Origin: Salsipaludibacter sp963812245
Lineage (GTDB): Bacteria > Actinomycetota > Nitriliruptoria > Nitriliruptorales > Nitriliruptoraceae
Direction: 5' to 3'
DNA length: 64,000 nt
NCBI GenBank assembly: GCA_963812245.1
Contig: CAWEUK010000005.1
Coordinates: 1-64,000, forward strand
Part shown: one piece after another, positions 17,939-27,553 of the stretch
Layout: every line of letters begins with the position of its first letter
Numbering within the stretch: position 1 is the first letter of the stretch
Program-made: the position numbers and the translations under genes
Notes under the pieces: model-generated
The model's database searches: none
The model's input: only the letters and a program-made list of their open reading frames with translations
Told to the model about the DNA's origin: nothing

Positions 17939-18867
17939 CGCAGGTGGAACCGACGGAACTCGTCGCCGTCCCGGCGGGCGAGTTCACGATGGGCGACGAC
18001 CACGGCCAGCCCGAGGAGCGACCGGCACGGCGCGTGGCCGTGTCGTCGTTCGCGATCGAGCGCCATCCGGTCACCAACGCCCAGTTCGCCGCATTCGTGG
18101 CGGCCACCGGCCACGTCACGGTCGCCGAACGGCCCCTGGACCCGGCCGACTACCCGGGTGCCCCGGTCGAGAACCTGCAACCGGGGTCGATGGTCTTCAC
18201 CCCGACACCCGGTCCGGTCGACCTGCGCCACCTGAGCCAGTGGTGGCGGTGGCTGCCGGGTGCGTCGTGGGCTGCCCCGGACGGCCCGGGCAGTACATGG
18301 CACGACCGTCCCGGCCATCCCGTCGTGCACGTTGCCCACGAGGACGCCGTCGCGTACGCCGACTGGGCGGGTCGACGCCTGCCCACGGAGGCCCAGTGGG
18401 AGCGGGCTGCCCGCGGCGGCCACGACGGCCGCCACTTCGCCTGGGGCGACGAGGCCAGTCCCGGTGGCGAGCGGTTGGCGAAGTACTGGGAGGGGGCGTT
18501 CCCGTGGCGCAACGACGCCTCGGACGGGTTCGAGCGAACAGCACCGGTCGGCACGTACCCGGCCAACGACTGGGGCCTGGTCGACATGGCCGGCAACGTG
18601 TGGGAGTGGACCGACGACTGGTGGGCCAACCGCCACGACAGCGGTGGCTGCTGCGTCCCGCGGGATCCCCGCGGGGCAGGGGTCGAGGCCAGCTTCGATC
18701 CGCGCCAACCGCAGTTCCGCATCCCCCGCAAGGTCATCAAGGGCGGATCGTTCCTGTGTGCCGACGAGTACTGCCAGCGCTACCGGCCCGGCGCCCGGCG
18801 CCCCCAGGTGGTCGACACCGGAATGAGCCACATCGGGTTCCGGTGCGTCGCACCGGCACCGTCATGA
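17935..18867 (+). CDS. Formylglycine-generating enzyme (SUMF1/FGE family)
   Basis: FGE converts the sulfatase Cys to C-alpha-formylglycine using O2 and copper. The 310-residue product starts at GTG 17935, overlapping the sulfatase stop by four bases. The fold is evident from LVAVPAGEFTMGDDHGQPEERP, HPVTNAQFAAFVAATG, RRLPTEAQWERAARGG and DMAGNVWEWTDDWW. The active-site pair sits in KGGSFLCADEYCQRYRPGAR as Cys275 and Cys280. Both catalytic cysteines are present, which distinguishes a true FGE from other SUMF1-domain proteins such as EgtB. The overlap implies activator and substrate are made together. Confidence 0.93.
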   Translation: MTQVEPTELVAVPAGEFTMGDDHGQPEERPARRVAVSSFAIERHPVTNAQFAAFVAATGHVTVAERPLDPADYPGAPVENLQPGSMVFTPTPGPVDLRHLSQWWRWLPGASWAAPDGPGSTWHDRPGHPVVHVAHEDAVAYADWAGRRLPTEAQWERAARGGHDGRHFAWGDEASPGGERLAKYWEGAFPWRNDASDGFERTAPVGTYPANDWGLVDMAGNVWEWTDDWWANRHDSGGCCVPRDPRGAGVEASFDPRQPQFRIPRKVIKGGSFLCADEYCQRYRPGARRPQVVDTGMSHIGFRCVAPAPS

Positions 18868-18928
18868 CCGCGCACGCACGTGCCTGCCGGGCATGCGCCC
18901 GACAGGCCACGACGACCAGGAGGACCTC

Positions 18929-19831
18929 GTGACCATCGACGACCTGTTGCCCTCGTGGCACGACTCCGACGCACGCCGCACCATCGTCGACCTGCTCGAC
19001 GACATCGACCAGGTCGAACCGTCCCGGCGCGTGGCCGTCTTCGACAACGACGGGACGCTGTGGTGCGAGCGCCCGGCGTACCCCCAACTGGACTTCCTCG
19101 TTCGGGAGCTGCGACGTGCCATGGCGGTCCGCCCCGGGTTGGCCGACCGTCCTGAGTACCGCGCGCTGCTCGATGGCGATGCAGCGGCACAGGCAGAGCT
19201 CGGGCTGGTGCCCATCGCGCTCGCGTTGATCGAGGTGTTCGACGGCGAGGCCCCGGCCGTGTTCGGTCGTCGCGTCCGGGACTTCTTCGACACCGAGACC
19301 CACCCGAGCGGTCGTCCCTACCGCGCCATCACCTACCGCCCGATGATCGAGTTGTTGGACGCGCTGCGGGCCGTCGGGGTGACGCCCTTCATCGTCACCG
19401 GCGGCGGGACCGAGTTCGTACGCGCCGTCAGTCATGACCTCTACGACATCCCACCCTGGCACATCGTGGGCACCACCGTCGTCCACGACGTCGATGACGT
19501 CGATGGGCTGCCGGTCCTGCACCGCACGGCTCGCGTGCTCGGCGACGCCAATGAAGGCGACGTCAAGGTCGCCAACATCCAACTGCACCTGGGCACACGA
19601 CCAATCCTTGCGGCCGGCAACTCTGCCGGCGACGCGCGCATGCTCGAGCATGCGCTCGGGCAGGACCGCGATGGAGTGGCGTTGCTGGTCGACCACGACG
19701 ATGCCCACCGCGAGTACGCCTACGAGTCCCGGGCGGCGACGTTCGAGGCCACGCCGGTGCTCGAGACCGCTGCCATCCGAGGCTGGACGGTCACGAGCAT
19801 GCGCGACGACTGGACCACCGTCTTCGGCTGA
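18929..19831 (+). CDS. HAD-superfamily phosphatase
   Basis: This is a 300-residue haloacid-dehalogenase-type phosphohydrolase. The GTG at 18929 follows AGGAGG (18919-18924); an upstream in-frame ATG at 18893 is less likely. Motif I is FDNDGTLW (nucleophile Asp39), motif II FIVTGGGTEF, and motif III/IV the Lys region followed by AAGNSAGDARML. The cap between motifs I and II is helical, as in phosphoserine-phosphatase-like members. It is third in the sulfatase-FGE operon, 61 bases after FGE. HAD proteins of this type often accompany sulfatase genes; the substrate is unknown. Confidence 0.8.
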   Translation: MTIDDLLPSWHDSDARRTIVDLLDDIDQVEPSRRVAVFDNDGTLWCERPAYPQLDFLVRELRRAMAVRPGLADRPEYRALLDGDAAAQAELGLVPIALALIEVFDGEAPAVFGRRVRDFFDTETHPSGRPYRAITYRPMIELLDALRAVGVTPFIVTGGGTEFVRAVSHDLYDIPPWHIVGTTVVHDVDDVDGLPVLHRTARVLGDANEGDVKVANIQLHLGTRPILAAGNSAGDARMLEHALGQDRDGVALLVDHDDAHREYAYESRAATFEATPVLETAAIRGWTVTSMRDDWTTVFG

Positions 19832-19915
19832 GCCGGCCTCAGATCTCCCGACGGCTCGTGGCCGACACCAGTCGGTGGTGTGCCGGGAGGTCGGGTGACC
19901 ACGCAGCGATCGATC

Positions 19916-22264
19916 TCACCCGATGTGCCACCAGCCACGCCACTTCCCTGCGGCCACGTTGTGGTCCCAGGCGGCGGTGTACATGCCGCCGTCCTTGCCC
20001 ACGACGAAGATGTCGAGCTGGTGGGGCCGCCGCGACGTGACGGCCACCGCTGAGCCCGGATGCGCGCGGCCATTCTGCACGTGCCACCACCCACGCCACT
20101 TCCCGTCCGCGACGTGGTGGTCCCAGGCAGCGGTCCAGACCTTGCCGTCAGCCCCGGCGACGAACACGTCCAACTTGTCGGGATCTCGCGCCACCACACC
20201 GACCGGCGCGCCGGGATTGGCCTTCACCGAGCCGATCGGCCACCACCCTCGCCACTTGCCACCCGCGACGTGGTGATCCCAGGCGGCCGTGTAGACGCGT
20301 CCATCGGTGCTCACGTGGAAGATGTCGAGCATGTGGGGTCGCCGGGAGACGGCGGTGACCACACCTGCCGGTGGGATGCGGCCGGTCAGGATGTTCCACC
20401 AGCCACGCCACTTGCCACCCGCGACGTGCTGGTCCCATGCGGCGGTGTACGTGCGACCGTCGACGCCCGCCACGAAGACGTCCAGTTTGGTGGCCTCACG
20501 CGCGACCGCCTCGACGTGGGATCCGGGCACCGCCTTGACCCCATCGATGCGCCACCACCCGCGCCACTTCCCGTCTGCAACATGGTGGTCCCAGGCCGCG
20601 GTCCAGACACCACCGTCGTGGGAGACGTGGAAGGCATCGAGCTTGCCCGGTCCGCGGGACACGGCCGTCACGGCCCCCGTCGCGGGGATCGTGCCGCCCT
20701 GCACGTGCCACCACCCTCGCCACACGCCGCTCGCGACACGTTCGTCCCACGCGGCCGTGAAGGTTCCCCCACCCGATGACGCCGCGAAGACGTCCAGGCG
20801 CTTGGCATCCAGGGACACCACCGACACGGGCGTGTGGGCGTCAGCAACGTCCGACAGCACGGGCCGCCACCGGTCCCAGTTGCCGGCGTAGCGACCCGGC
20901 GCCCAGTGGGCACGCCAGGCCCGGCCGGACAGGTCGGTCGCGACCACGTCGAGGTCGTCGGGTCCCCGTGTGACGGCACCATGGACCGACAGGCCGCGCG
21001 GCAGGAACCGTGGCATCGGCGGATTGCGCACGACCTCGTCCTGCAGCGGCATGCCACGCGCCACACTGGTCCAGCCGCCGGACGCGGTCCGGCGTTCGTA
21101 GTCGCGAAACGCCACGGGAAACGTGACGAAACCCGTGGTCTTGTCGGGGAAGTCCGACACCGCGACGTGGGGATGGTGGGCGCCAACCTTCACGCCGGTG
21201 TCACCCGTCAGGGCAAGCTTCGCACCGGTGGCCACGTCGTCTCCCACCTCCACCTCGGCGCTGTCCTGGCGCACGTGGAGGGTTGCGCAGTACTCGTTGG
21301 GGGCCTGCTCCACCTCGATGTAGTTGGAGTACTCCGCCGGGCCAGACGGTGCCACGTCCCGGACGGTCACCACCTTCCCGGGGGCGGCGGCATACAGGGG
21401 TGCCCCATCGGAGCCATCCGGATACACCCCGGCCTGGGGCTGGTCGGCCAGCACGAAGTCCCAACAGAAGCAGGCGTAGCCCCGGTGGGACCCGCCCTGC
21501 AGGTTCACCCCCTGGATCACCTTCCACGCCTCCCCGGGGGGAAAGGGCAGGTCCATGGGCTGGTGGGCAGTTGGCAGGGGGAGGTGGACCCGGTCGGCAG
21601 CACTGTCGTGGTCGCCGGAGGTGGCGACCAGGTGGGCGGCACCGTGGGGTTGCATCGACCGCGCCAACCTGGCCGGTCGACGACCGGCTCGCAGCGAGAT
21701 GCCGGCGAGCAGACCCTTCTCGGCACCTCCGAGGGCAGGTGCAGCGGCGAGGCTGCCCAGTTCAGACGTGGTGAGCGCCCGATCGAACACCCCGACTTCC
21801 GAGACGAGCCCGTAGAACTGGGCATTGCGGTCGTTGAGCACCTTCCCGCTGGTTCGCTTGCCGATCCGCAGGGTGCCGGAGGGCAGTGAACCTGTCGATG
21901 ACGCGACCGTGAGTCCCGTCCCCAGTTGGTCGCCGTCGAGGTGGACGCGGAAGACGCGTGCAGAGGTGGTGACGTCGACCGACACGGCCAGGTGATGCCA
22001 GGTCCCGGGCGCGATCGCGACCGGGAAGTTCATGGCCTGCCCACCCACCACCAGCATGATCTTGGTCGAGCCATCGGGCGACGCCGAGAAGTCCCCCATC
22101 CCGAGTGCGAAGGTCCCCGATCCCTGTTCGGCCACGACTGGGCCCTCGTAGGCATCCGGGTACTGGGCCATGAACCTGGCCACGATCGTGTGGTCGGCAC
22201 CGAAGAACTCGCTGAACGAGATGTCGGTGTCGACGAAGCCGGTCCAACTGAGTGCGACCGCCAT
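19916..22264 (-). CDS. LamG - LytM (M23-like) - seven-blade PLL-type lectin propeller protein
   Basis: This 782-residue modular protein starts MAVALSWTGFVDTDISFSEF (ATG 22264, GGGGAGGA upstream). Residues ~1-190 form a LamG/concanavalin-like sandwich (GTWHHLAVSVDVTTSARVF...GLVSEVGVFDRALT). Residues ~250-370 look like an M23/LytM peptidase: GGSHRGYACFCWDFVLAD, APLYAAAPGKVVTV, CATLHV and HHPHVAVSD. The H...D and HxH ligands are mostly kept. From about residue 425 to the end there are seven ~48-residue repeats. Six end in WRGWW, with the core DVFxxxxDGxxxTAAWDxxxxxGxWRGWWxI. This is the repeat of the Photorhabdus PLL lectin family, seven-bladed fucose/O-methyl-glycan binders. No Sec signal is visible despite surface-type domains. 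Likely role: glycan-targeted wall or surface binding, possibly hydrolysis. Confidence 0.78.
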   Translation of the reverse strand: MAVALSWTGFVDTDISFSEFFGADHTIVARFMAQYPDAYEGPVVAEQGSGTFALGMGDFSASPDGSTKIMLVVGGQAMNFPVAIAPGTWHHLAVSVDVTTSARVFRVHLDGDQLGTGLTVASSTGSLPSGTLRIGKRTSGKVLNDRNAQFYGLVSEVGVFDRALTTSELGSLAAAPALGGAEKGLLAGISLRAGRRPARLARSMQPHGAAHLVATSGDHDSAADRVHLPLPTAHQPMDLPFPPGEAWKVIQGVNLQGGSHRGYACFCWDFVLADQPQAGVYPDGSDGAPLYAAAPGKVVTVRDVAPSGPAEYSNYIEVEQAPNEYCATLHVRQDSAEVEVGDDVATGAKLALTGDTGVKVGAHHPHVAVSDFPDKTTGFVTFPVAFRDYERRTASGGWTSVARGMPLQDEVVRNPPMPRFLPRGLSVHGAVTRGPDDLDVVATDLSGRAWRAHWAPGRYAGNWDRWRPVLSDVADAHTPVSVVSLDAKRLDVFAASSGGGTFTAAWDERVASGVWRGWWHVQGGTIPATGAVTAVSRGPGKLDAFHVSHDGGVWTAAWDHHVADGKWRGWWRIDGVKAVPGSHVEAVAREATKLDVFVAGVDGRTYTAAWDQHVAGGKWRGWWNILTGRIPPAGVVTAVSRRPHMLDIFHVSTDGRVYTAAWDHHVAGGKWRGWWPIGSVKANPGAPVGVVARDPDKLDVFVAGADGKVWTAAWDHHVADGKWRGWWHVQNGRAHPGSAVAVTSRRPHQLDIFVVGKDGGMYTAAWDHNVAAGKWRGWWHIG

Positions 22265-22418
22265 GCCGTCCTCCCCCGAACCCTGGACACGATCACCCGG
22301 GCAGGGTCTCGGTCTCCTTCGACCGGACCCACCCAGATCCTCGCACATCTGGGCACGATCGCGCAACCCCGGATTTCCCGCGCCAGCACCGCGGCCGTCA
22401 CGGCGGCCGGGGTCGGCG

Positions 22419-23624
22419 TCAGTCCTGCCCCGGGCGTCCGCCAGTCACGGCGAGCCACCCGTCGTGCTCGAGCACCCACGAGGTCAGGAGTCCGAGGGCC
22501 AGCGCCCAGAAGAAGGCGCCCAGCCCCGCCAACTCCAGTCCCGACATGGCCACGGCGAACGCCACGAGCGGGCCCAGGACCAGCGGGCCGGCCACGGTTC
22601 GCTGCACCGACACCACCAACACACCGATGACCGCCAGGCCCACTGCGGCGGTCAGGACGACGGGCGGGATCCACTCCAGCAGGTCGGGGGCCATGCCGGC
22701 CGCCAGCGCGATGACGATCGAGGCGCCGCCGGCCAGGGCCGCCGCCCGATGACGCCACTGCTTCGGCCCGGCATCGGGACCGGCACACAGTGCCGTCGCC
22801 GGCAGCGACAGCGACACCCCCATGGGCCCCAGGAACGAACCCACCATCGTGCCCAGCCCACTCACGACGTCCATCGTGCGACGCGGCGGCGGGTAGCCCT
22901 CGGACTCCAGCACCACCATCGAGGGGATGTTGGCCTGCACCGCGATGAGCGCGACCATGACCGGCGTGACACTGGCGATGGCGGCCAGGGTGAACGTGGG
23001 CGTGGTCAACTCGACGGCCGGCAGCACGAAGGCCGCGGGGGGTGGCCCGTTGGCGCCCGTGAGCCATGCCACCACCAACATCGCCGTGAGCGCGACGATG
23101 ATCGCCGGGACGCGCGGCTCCAGGATTCGACGACCGACGGCCCAGGCGAGCAGGGCGACACCCACGAGCAGGGGCGCGGTCCCCAACGCCGTGAACATGT
23201 CGACGACAAGTGGCAGGACTGCACCGGCGAGCAGACCGAACACGATCGGGGTCGGCAACAGCCTGGCCAGCCGTGCCGTGAGACCGAGCGGCCCCATGGC
23301 CAGGACGACTGCGCCGGCGACGATCCCGCCGCCCACCAACTCGGACCATTGCAGGTCCTGGCCCAGGCGCGAGATGAAGATGAGGATGAACAGGTTGCCA
23401 GTCAGCAGCAGTGGCTGTCGATGCCGGACCACCAGCACCAGGGTCAGCACCCCGGGCAGCCCGTAGACACCGAAGATCCACGACGACGCCTGGGCATCCG
23501 ACAGCCCGATCGCGGCCACGATCGTGAGGGGCACGGCCAACGCCGCGACGAAGACCGCCACCAGGGACACGCCGGCACCGATGGCCGGCGCACTGTCGCG
23601 AATGACGTTCGCAAGACGATGCAC
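22419..23624 (-). CDS. BenE-family benzoate/H+ symporter-like transporter
   Basis: This is a 401-residue integral membrane protein with about 12 hydrophobic segments and no signal peptide (start MHRLANVIRDSAPAIGAGVS). It resembles BenE: VRHRQPLLLTGNLFILIFIS near residue 65, VGLAVIGVLVVSVQ late in the protein, and APAIGAGVSLVAVFVAALAV at the N-terminus. It also carries NIPSMVVLESEGYPPPRRTM and FLGPMGVSLSLPATALCAGP, matching the family's conserved QANIP / GYxPP / PxGxxxxxPAxxxA features. BenE proteins import aromatic acids with protons. No aromatic-degradation genes lie nearby, so the substrate is open. It is monocistronic, divergent from the amidohydrolase. Confidence 0.85.
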   Translation of the reverse strand: MHRLANVIRDSAPAIGAGVSLVAVFVAALAVPLTIVAAIGLSDAQASSWIFGVYGLPGVLTLVLVVRHRQPLLLTGNLFILIFISRLGQDLQWSELVGGGIVAGAVVLAMGPLGLTARLARLLPTPIVFGLLAGAVLPLVVDMFTALGTAPLLVGVALLAWAVGRRILEPRVPAIIVALTAMLVVAWLTGANGPPPAAFVLPAVELTTPTFTLAAIASVTPVMVALIAVQANIPSMVVLESEGYPPPRRTMDVVSGLGTMVGSFLGPMGVSLSLPATALCAGPDAGPKQWRHRAAALAGGASIVIALAAGMAPDLLEWIPPVVLTAAVGLAVIGVLVVSVQRTVAGPLVLGPLVAFAVAMSGLELAGLGAFFWALALGLLTSWVLEHDGWLAVTGGRPGQD

Positions 23625-23853
23625 GACGTCGCTCCCTTCCCCGGCCGGCCACCCTAGGCGGGGACACCGGCGTCGGGGGGCAGGGGCCCCGGATCAACCC
23701 CACTCGCGGCCGTGGTGACCGGCACTGCGACGGTCGAGGCACGTGGAAGACCCGCGCGACCTCCACCGGCGCTGCCCTGATGGCATCATGGGCACGACGC
23801 ACCCGACTCCGACGCGACGTGGGGGCCACGCACCCGTCACCACAGGGACCACC

Positions 23854-25107
23854 ATGACCGATGCCGGACCACGCCACCGCCACCCGGTCGGGTCACCCGA
23901 CCTGGTCGTTCGCAACGCCCGCATCTTCGACGGAACCTCGCCCGACCTGGTCGACGGCGACATCCACGTGCGCGACGGTCGCATCGCGGCCATTGCGCCG
24001 GACGGAGCGGACGGACCGTTCCCGGCCAGCGCGGACACCGTGACGCTCGATGCCGGCGAACGCATCGTCATCCCCGGTCTGATCGACGCGCACTTCCATG
24101 CCTACGGCGTGGGGCTCGACCTCCTGACCATCGAGTCGTTGCCAGCCAGCTATGTCGCCATCCGAGCCGCGGATCGGCTGGAGCGGGCGCTGCGCCGCGG
24201 GTTCACCACCGTGCGCGATGTCGCCGGGGGCGACGCCGGCCTGGCCCGAGCCGTGGGTGAGCGCCGCTTCCCCTCCCCCGCCTACCTCTTCACGGGTCCG
24301 GCGCTGAGCCAGACGGGCGGTCACGGTGATCCCCATCCCGGCGACCATGACATGACGGCCGGGTGCCACCACATGACCGAGGTGGTCGACGGCGTCGAGC
24401 CGTTGCGGCGAGCCGTACGCGAACGTCTGCGCGGGGGCGCCCATGCCATCAAGGTGATGACGTCGGGCGGCGTCATGTCCCCGACCGATCCGATCCGCAT
24501 GCCCCAGTACTCGGCGGCCGAGATCGCCGCCGTCGCCGACGAGGCCACCCGTCGTGGCACCTACGTGGCCGCCCATGCCTACTCACCCGAGGCGATCGTG
24601 CACTCCGTCACCAACGGTGTCCGCTCGATCGAGCACGGCAACCTGCTGGACCGGGCCGCAGCACGGGTCATGGCCGATCACGACGCCGTCCTGGTGCCGA
24701 CGTTGGCCACCTACGACGCCCTCGATCGACGCGGATCGCAACTGGGCCTGGCCCCGGTCTCGCAGGCCAAGAATCGTGAGGTGCTGGAAGCCGGGCAACG
24801 CGCCATCGAGGTGGCGGCCGAGGCCGGGGTCGTGATCGGCTTCGGCAGCGACCTGATGGGCGACCTGGAGGACGAGCAACTGCAGGGGCTGCGCCTGCAG
24901 GTCGAGGCCCAGGGCGTGCTCGACACGCTGCGGGCGGCCACGAGCGGCAATGCCACGGTGGTGCAGCGCGACGACATCGGCCACCTGCGCGTGGGCGCAG
25001 TCGCCGACCTGGTCATCCTGGACGGCGATCCCTTCGATGCGCCCACGGTGCTGTGGCAGGCCAGCCGCACCGTGGTGCAGGCCGGCGTGGTCGTGCACCG
25101 AGCGTGA
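23854..25107 (+). CDS. Metal-dependent amidohydrolase (imidazolonepropionase-like)
   Basis: This is a 417-residue TIM-barrel amidohydrolase. The chosen ATG at 23854 starts MTDAGPRHRHPVGSPDLVVR, just before the beta-sandwich strand LVVRNARIFDGTSPDLVDGD; in-frame ATGs further upstream would only add unconserved residues. Metal-site motifs are GLIDAHFHAYG (HxH), AIKVMTSGGVMSP (bridging carboxy-Lys), YVAAHAYSPEA (His), IEHGNLLD (His) and IGFGSDLMGD (Asp). The pattern matches the subgroup often annotated as Xaa-Pro dipeptidase or imidazolonepropionase-like. The substrate, a cyclic amide or peptide-like compound, is unknown. Confidence 0.85.
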   Translation: MTDAGPRHRHPVGSPDLVVRNARIFDGTSPDLVDGDIHVRDGRIAAIAPDGADGPFPASADTVTLDAGERIVIPGLIDAHFHAYGVGLDLLTIESLPASYVAIRAADRLERALRRGFTTVRDVAGGDAGLARAVGERRFPSPAYLFTGPALSQTGGHGDPHPGDHDMTAGCHHMTEVVDGVEPLRRAVRERLRGGAHAIKVMTSGGVMSPTDPIRMPQYSAAEIAAVADEATRRGTYVAAHAYSPEAIVHSVTNGVRSIEHGNLLDRAAARVMADHDAVLVPTLATYDALDRRGSQLGLAPVSQAKNREVLEAGQRAIEVAAEAGVVIGFGSDLMGDLEDEQLQGLRLQVEAQGVLDTLRAATSGNATVVQRDDIGHLRVGAVADLVILDGDPFDAPTVLWQASRTVVQAGVVVHRA

Positions 25108-25131
25108 CCCCGGGCATCCAGGCGTGTCGGG

Positions 25132-25584
25132 TCACGCCGCCCGGCAGTCCGGGCACCGTCCCACCAGTTCCAGGCGGTGTGCGTCCAGTTCGTAGCCCAT
25201 GGCCGATCCCACCTCGACGGCCCCATCATGCACGGCGGACTCGAACGACTCCGACAGCGTGATGTCGTCGACGCGCCCACACTGCGAGCAGACCAGGTGG
25301 TGATGGTGCCCGGTGAGTTCCTCGTCGAGTTCGTAGCGGGCGACGTCATGGACGGTCGCGAGGCGACGCACGACGCCACACTGCTCGAAGGTTGCGAGAT
25401 TGCGGTACAGCGACGACTGCGCCTGTGGTGCGCCGGCGGCCAGCAGTTCCGGGATCGTCAGCGGGCGCCCGAGTTCGAGGAGCAGGTCGACGAGGCCGCG
25501 TCGGGCGGTGGTGTAGCGCTGGCTACCCTGGTGCAGGCGCGCAGCGACCAGGCGGTGGACATCGGCATGGGGAACAGGCTTCAT
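25132..25584 (-). CDS. zur: Fur-family metalloregulator, probable Zur
   Basis: This is a 150-residue Fur-fold repressor starting MKPVPHADVHRLVAARLHQG (ATG 25584, overlapping the permease stop as ATGA). The winged-helix part includes RYTTARRGLVDLLLELGRPLT and SSLYRNLATFEQCGVVRRL. The metal/dimer part includes GHHHHLVCSQCGRVDDITL and a closing CPDC pair, giving the two CxxC motifs of the structural zinc site. Its place as last gene of a zinc ABC-transporter cluster argues for Zur rather than Fur, Mur or PerR. Zur-box-like palindromes occur between znuA and znuC. Confidence 0.85.
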   Translation of the reverse strand: MKPVPHADVHRLVAARLHQGSQRYTTARRGLVDLLLELGRPLTIPELLAAGAPQAQSSLYRNLATFEQCGVVRRLATVHDVARYELDEELTGHHHHLVCSQCGRVDDITLSESFESAVHDGAVEVGSAMGYELDAHRLELVGRCPDCRAA

Positions 25585-26421
25585 GCCGCCCGCCCCATGG
25601 CCTGGCCGAGGCCACGTCCGATGACGACCAGGAAGAAGACCAGCACCGAGGCCAGTGCGATCGAGGCGGACCCTGCGGTGCCCCAGTGATAGCTGGACAG
25701 CAGACCGGCAGCGACGGCCACCGCGGCCAGCGCCGCCGCCGTCGCCATCATCGCGGGAACCCGACGCACCAGCTGGGACGCGGCTGCGGGGGGCGCAACG
25801 ATCAGGGCGAAGACCAGCAGCGTGCCCACGGTCTGGAAGCTGAAGACGATGACCATCGCCAGCAGTCCGAGTTGGGCCGAGGTGCGCCAGCCGCGGGCGC
25901 ATGCCCAGCAGCTCGGCCTTGTCCGCACTCAGCGACACCGCCAGGAACGGCCGGTACAGGAGCACGGAGACGGCCACCGTGACGACGGCCCCGATCGCGG
26001 CGGCGCGGACGTCGGCGGTGCTGACCCCGACCGCGTCACCGAACAGGATCGCAGTCAGGTCACCGGCATAGGCACCCTGGCTGGAGATGATCACGATCCC
26101 CAGCGCCAGCATGCCCACGAACAGCAGGCCGATGCTGGTGTCGTCGCCCAGGCTCGTGCGATTGCCGACCCACGCGATCGCCAGGATCATGACCAGCGCC
26201 GACACGGCACCACCCAGGGCCAGGCTGGCACCCAGCAGGTAGGCGATCGCGATCCCCGGCAGAACGCCGTGCGCGACCGCGTCACCCATGAACGACAATC
26301 CGCGCAGGACCACCCACGTACCCACCACGGACGCCGACACGCCCACCAGGATTCCGCCCACCAGCGCCCGCTGCATGAAGCCACAGGCCTCGCAGGTGAA
26401 CGGATCGATCAGGACGTCCAT
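25581..26421 (-). CDS. znuB: Zinc/manganese ABC transporter permease, one frameshift
   Basis: This is an ABC-3 family permease of ~280 residues. The start MDVLIDPFTCEACGFMQRAL (ATG 26421) lies four bases after the znuA stop. Hydrophobic helices include LVGGILVGVSASVVGTWVVL and LSFMGDAVAHGVLPGIAIAY, the family's conserved GD(A/S)xSHxxLPG-type loop. Near 25885, after ELLGMRPRLAHLG, the frame shifts by one base beside a short C run. It then continues as QLGLLAMVIVFSFQTVGTLL and LIVAPPAAASQLV to the stop at 25581-25583. Without the shift, the first frame reads on in place into zur. The stop overlaps the zur start. Confidence 0.82.
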
Positions 26422-26425
26422 CGTG

Positions 26426-27452
26426 TCATCCCAGCGCCTGTGCGATTGCCTGGGCATCGAACCGCATCAGGTCGACGTAGGTCTCGGCCCCGGAGCCCGG
26501 TTCGCCGAGCGCGCCCGTGTACAGCACGACCACCTCGATGTCGTTGCCGGTCTCCTCGACCAGGGCGGTCGCGAGCCGGTCGGAGGTGCCGGCGTCGGTG
26601 AAGATCGCGGGGACGTCACGGGCGGTCAACAGCTCGGCAAGTTCGGTGAAGGACTCGGCCGAGGTGTCCACCTGGGTGCTGGTGCCGGGGATGACCGTGC
26701 CGACGACGTCGAAGTCGTAGCGCTGGGCGAAGTACTCCAGCGAGTCGTGGTTGGTCACGAGCTCACGTCGATCCGGGGCCACGACGCCAGGATGCCCTCG
26801 AGCTCGGCGTCGAGGCTGGTCGAGCTCATCGGCATATGCCTGACCCCGCTCCTGCCAGGCATCGTCGGACAGGGTGTCGTCGACCTGCGCGATCGAGTCG
26901 GCGATGACTGAGCGCACCGACGGCCATGCGCTGGGGATCGAGCCACACGTGGGGATCAAGCGCCTGGTGGTCGGCATCCACGTCCTGTTCGTCGGCGCCG
27001 TGGTCGTGGTCGTCTGCTCCCTCGAACGGGATGGGATCCATGTCCTGGGCCACCTCCACCACGACCGCTCCATCCTCCTGCGCCGCCGCCAGCGTGTCAT
27101 CCAGCGACTCCTCCAGGCCCAGCCCGTTGGCCACCACCAGGTCGGCGGCACGCAGCGACGCGGCCTGGGCCGCCGAGGCCTGGAACGAGTGGGGATCCAC
27201 GCCGGGCGCCATCAGCACCTCGACCTCGCCGGCATCGCCGACGACGTTGGACACCACGTCGCCCAGGATGGACGTCGTGGCCACCACGACCAGTCCGTCC
27301 CCTTCGACGCCGACGTCCTCCACTGCGGCAGGTGCCGAGGCAGCGGGCGACGACGCGCTCGTGTCAGCCGCGGCACCCCCGCAGCCCGCGACGATGACTG
27401 CCCCACCCAGCGCCAGGACCAGGGCGCTCGAAGTCGAAACGGTGAACCGCAT
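26426..27452 (-). CDS. znuA: Zinc ABC transporter substrate-binding lipoprotein, frameshifted
   Basis: This is a cluster A-I metal-binding lipoprotein. Start MRFTVSTSSALVLALGGAVI (ATG 27452, AGGAGC upstream) is a lipoprotein signal ending in VAGCGG. Conserved blocks are VVATTSILGDVVSNV, MAPGVDPHSFQASAAQA and DLVVANGLGLE. A His/Asp-rich loop (ADDHDHGADEQDVDADH) is typical of zinc-specific binders. DPHVWLDPQRM supplies a ligand His. The frame then changes near 26930, 26820 and 26780, with colinear pieces (SVIADSIAQVDDTLSD, LDAELEGILAS, LVTNHDSLEYFAQRYDFDVV). Later pieces read AIFTDAGTSDRLATALVEE and the end is at 26426. The product is intact only if the indels are errors. Confidence 0.8.
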
Positions 27453-27553
27453 GGATCGGGCTCCTGGAGCGGGACGGCACGTGACCTGTTCGGCACCACC
27501 GGGCAGCACCAGCGCCTCGACCCGACCGTGCCCACAGGGCAGCAGCACGATAT

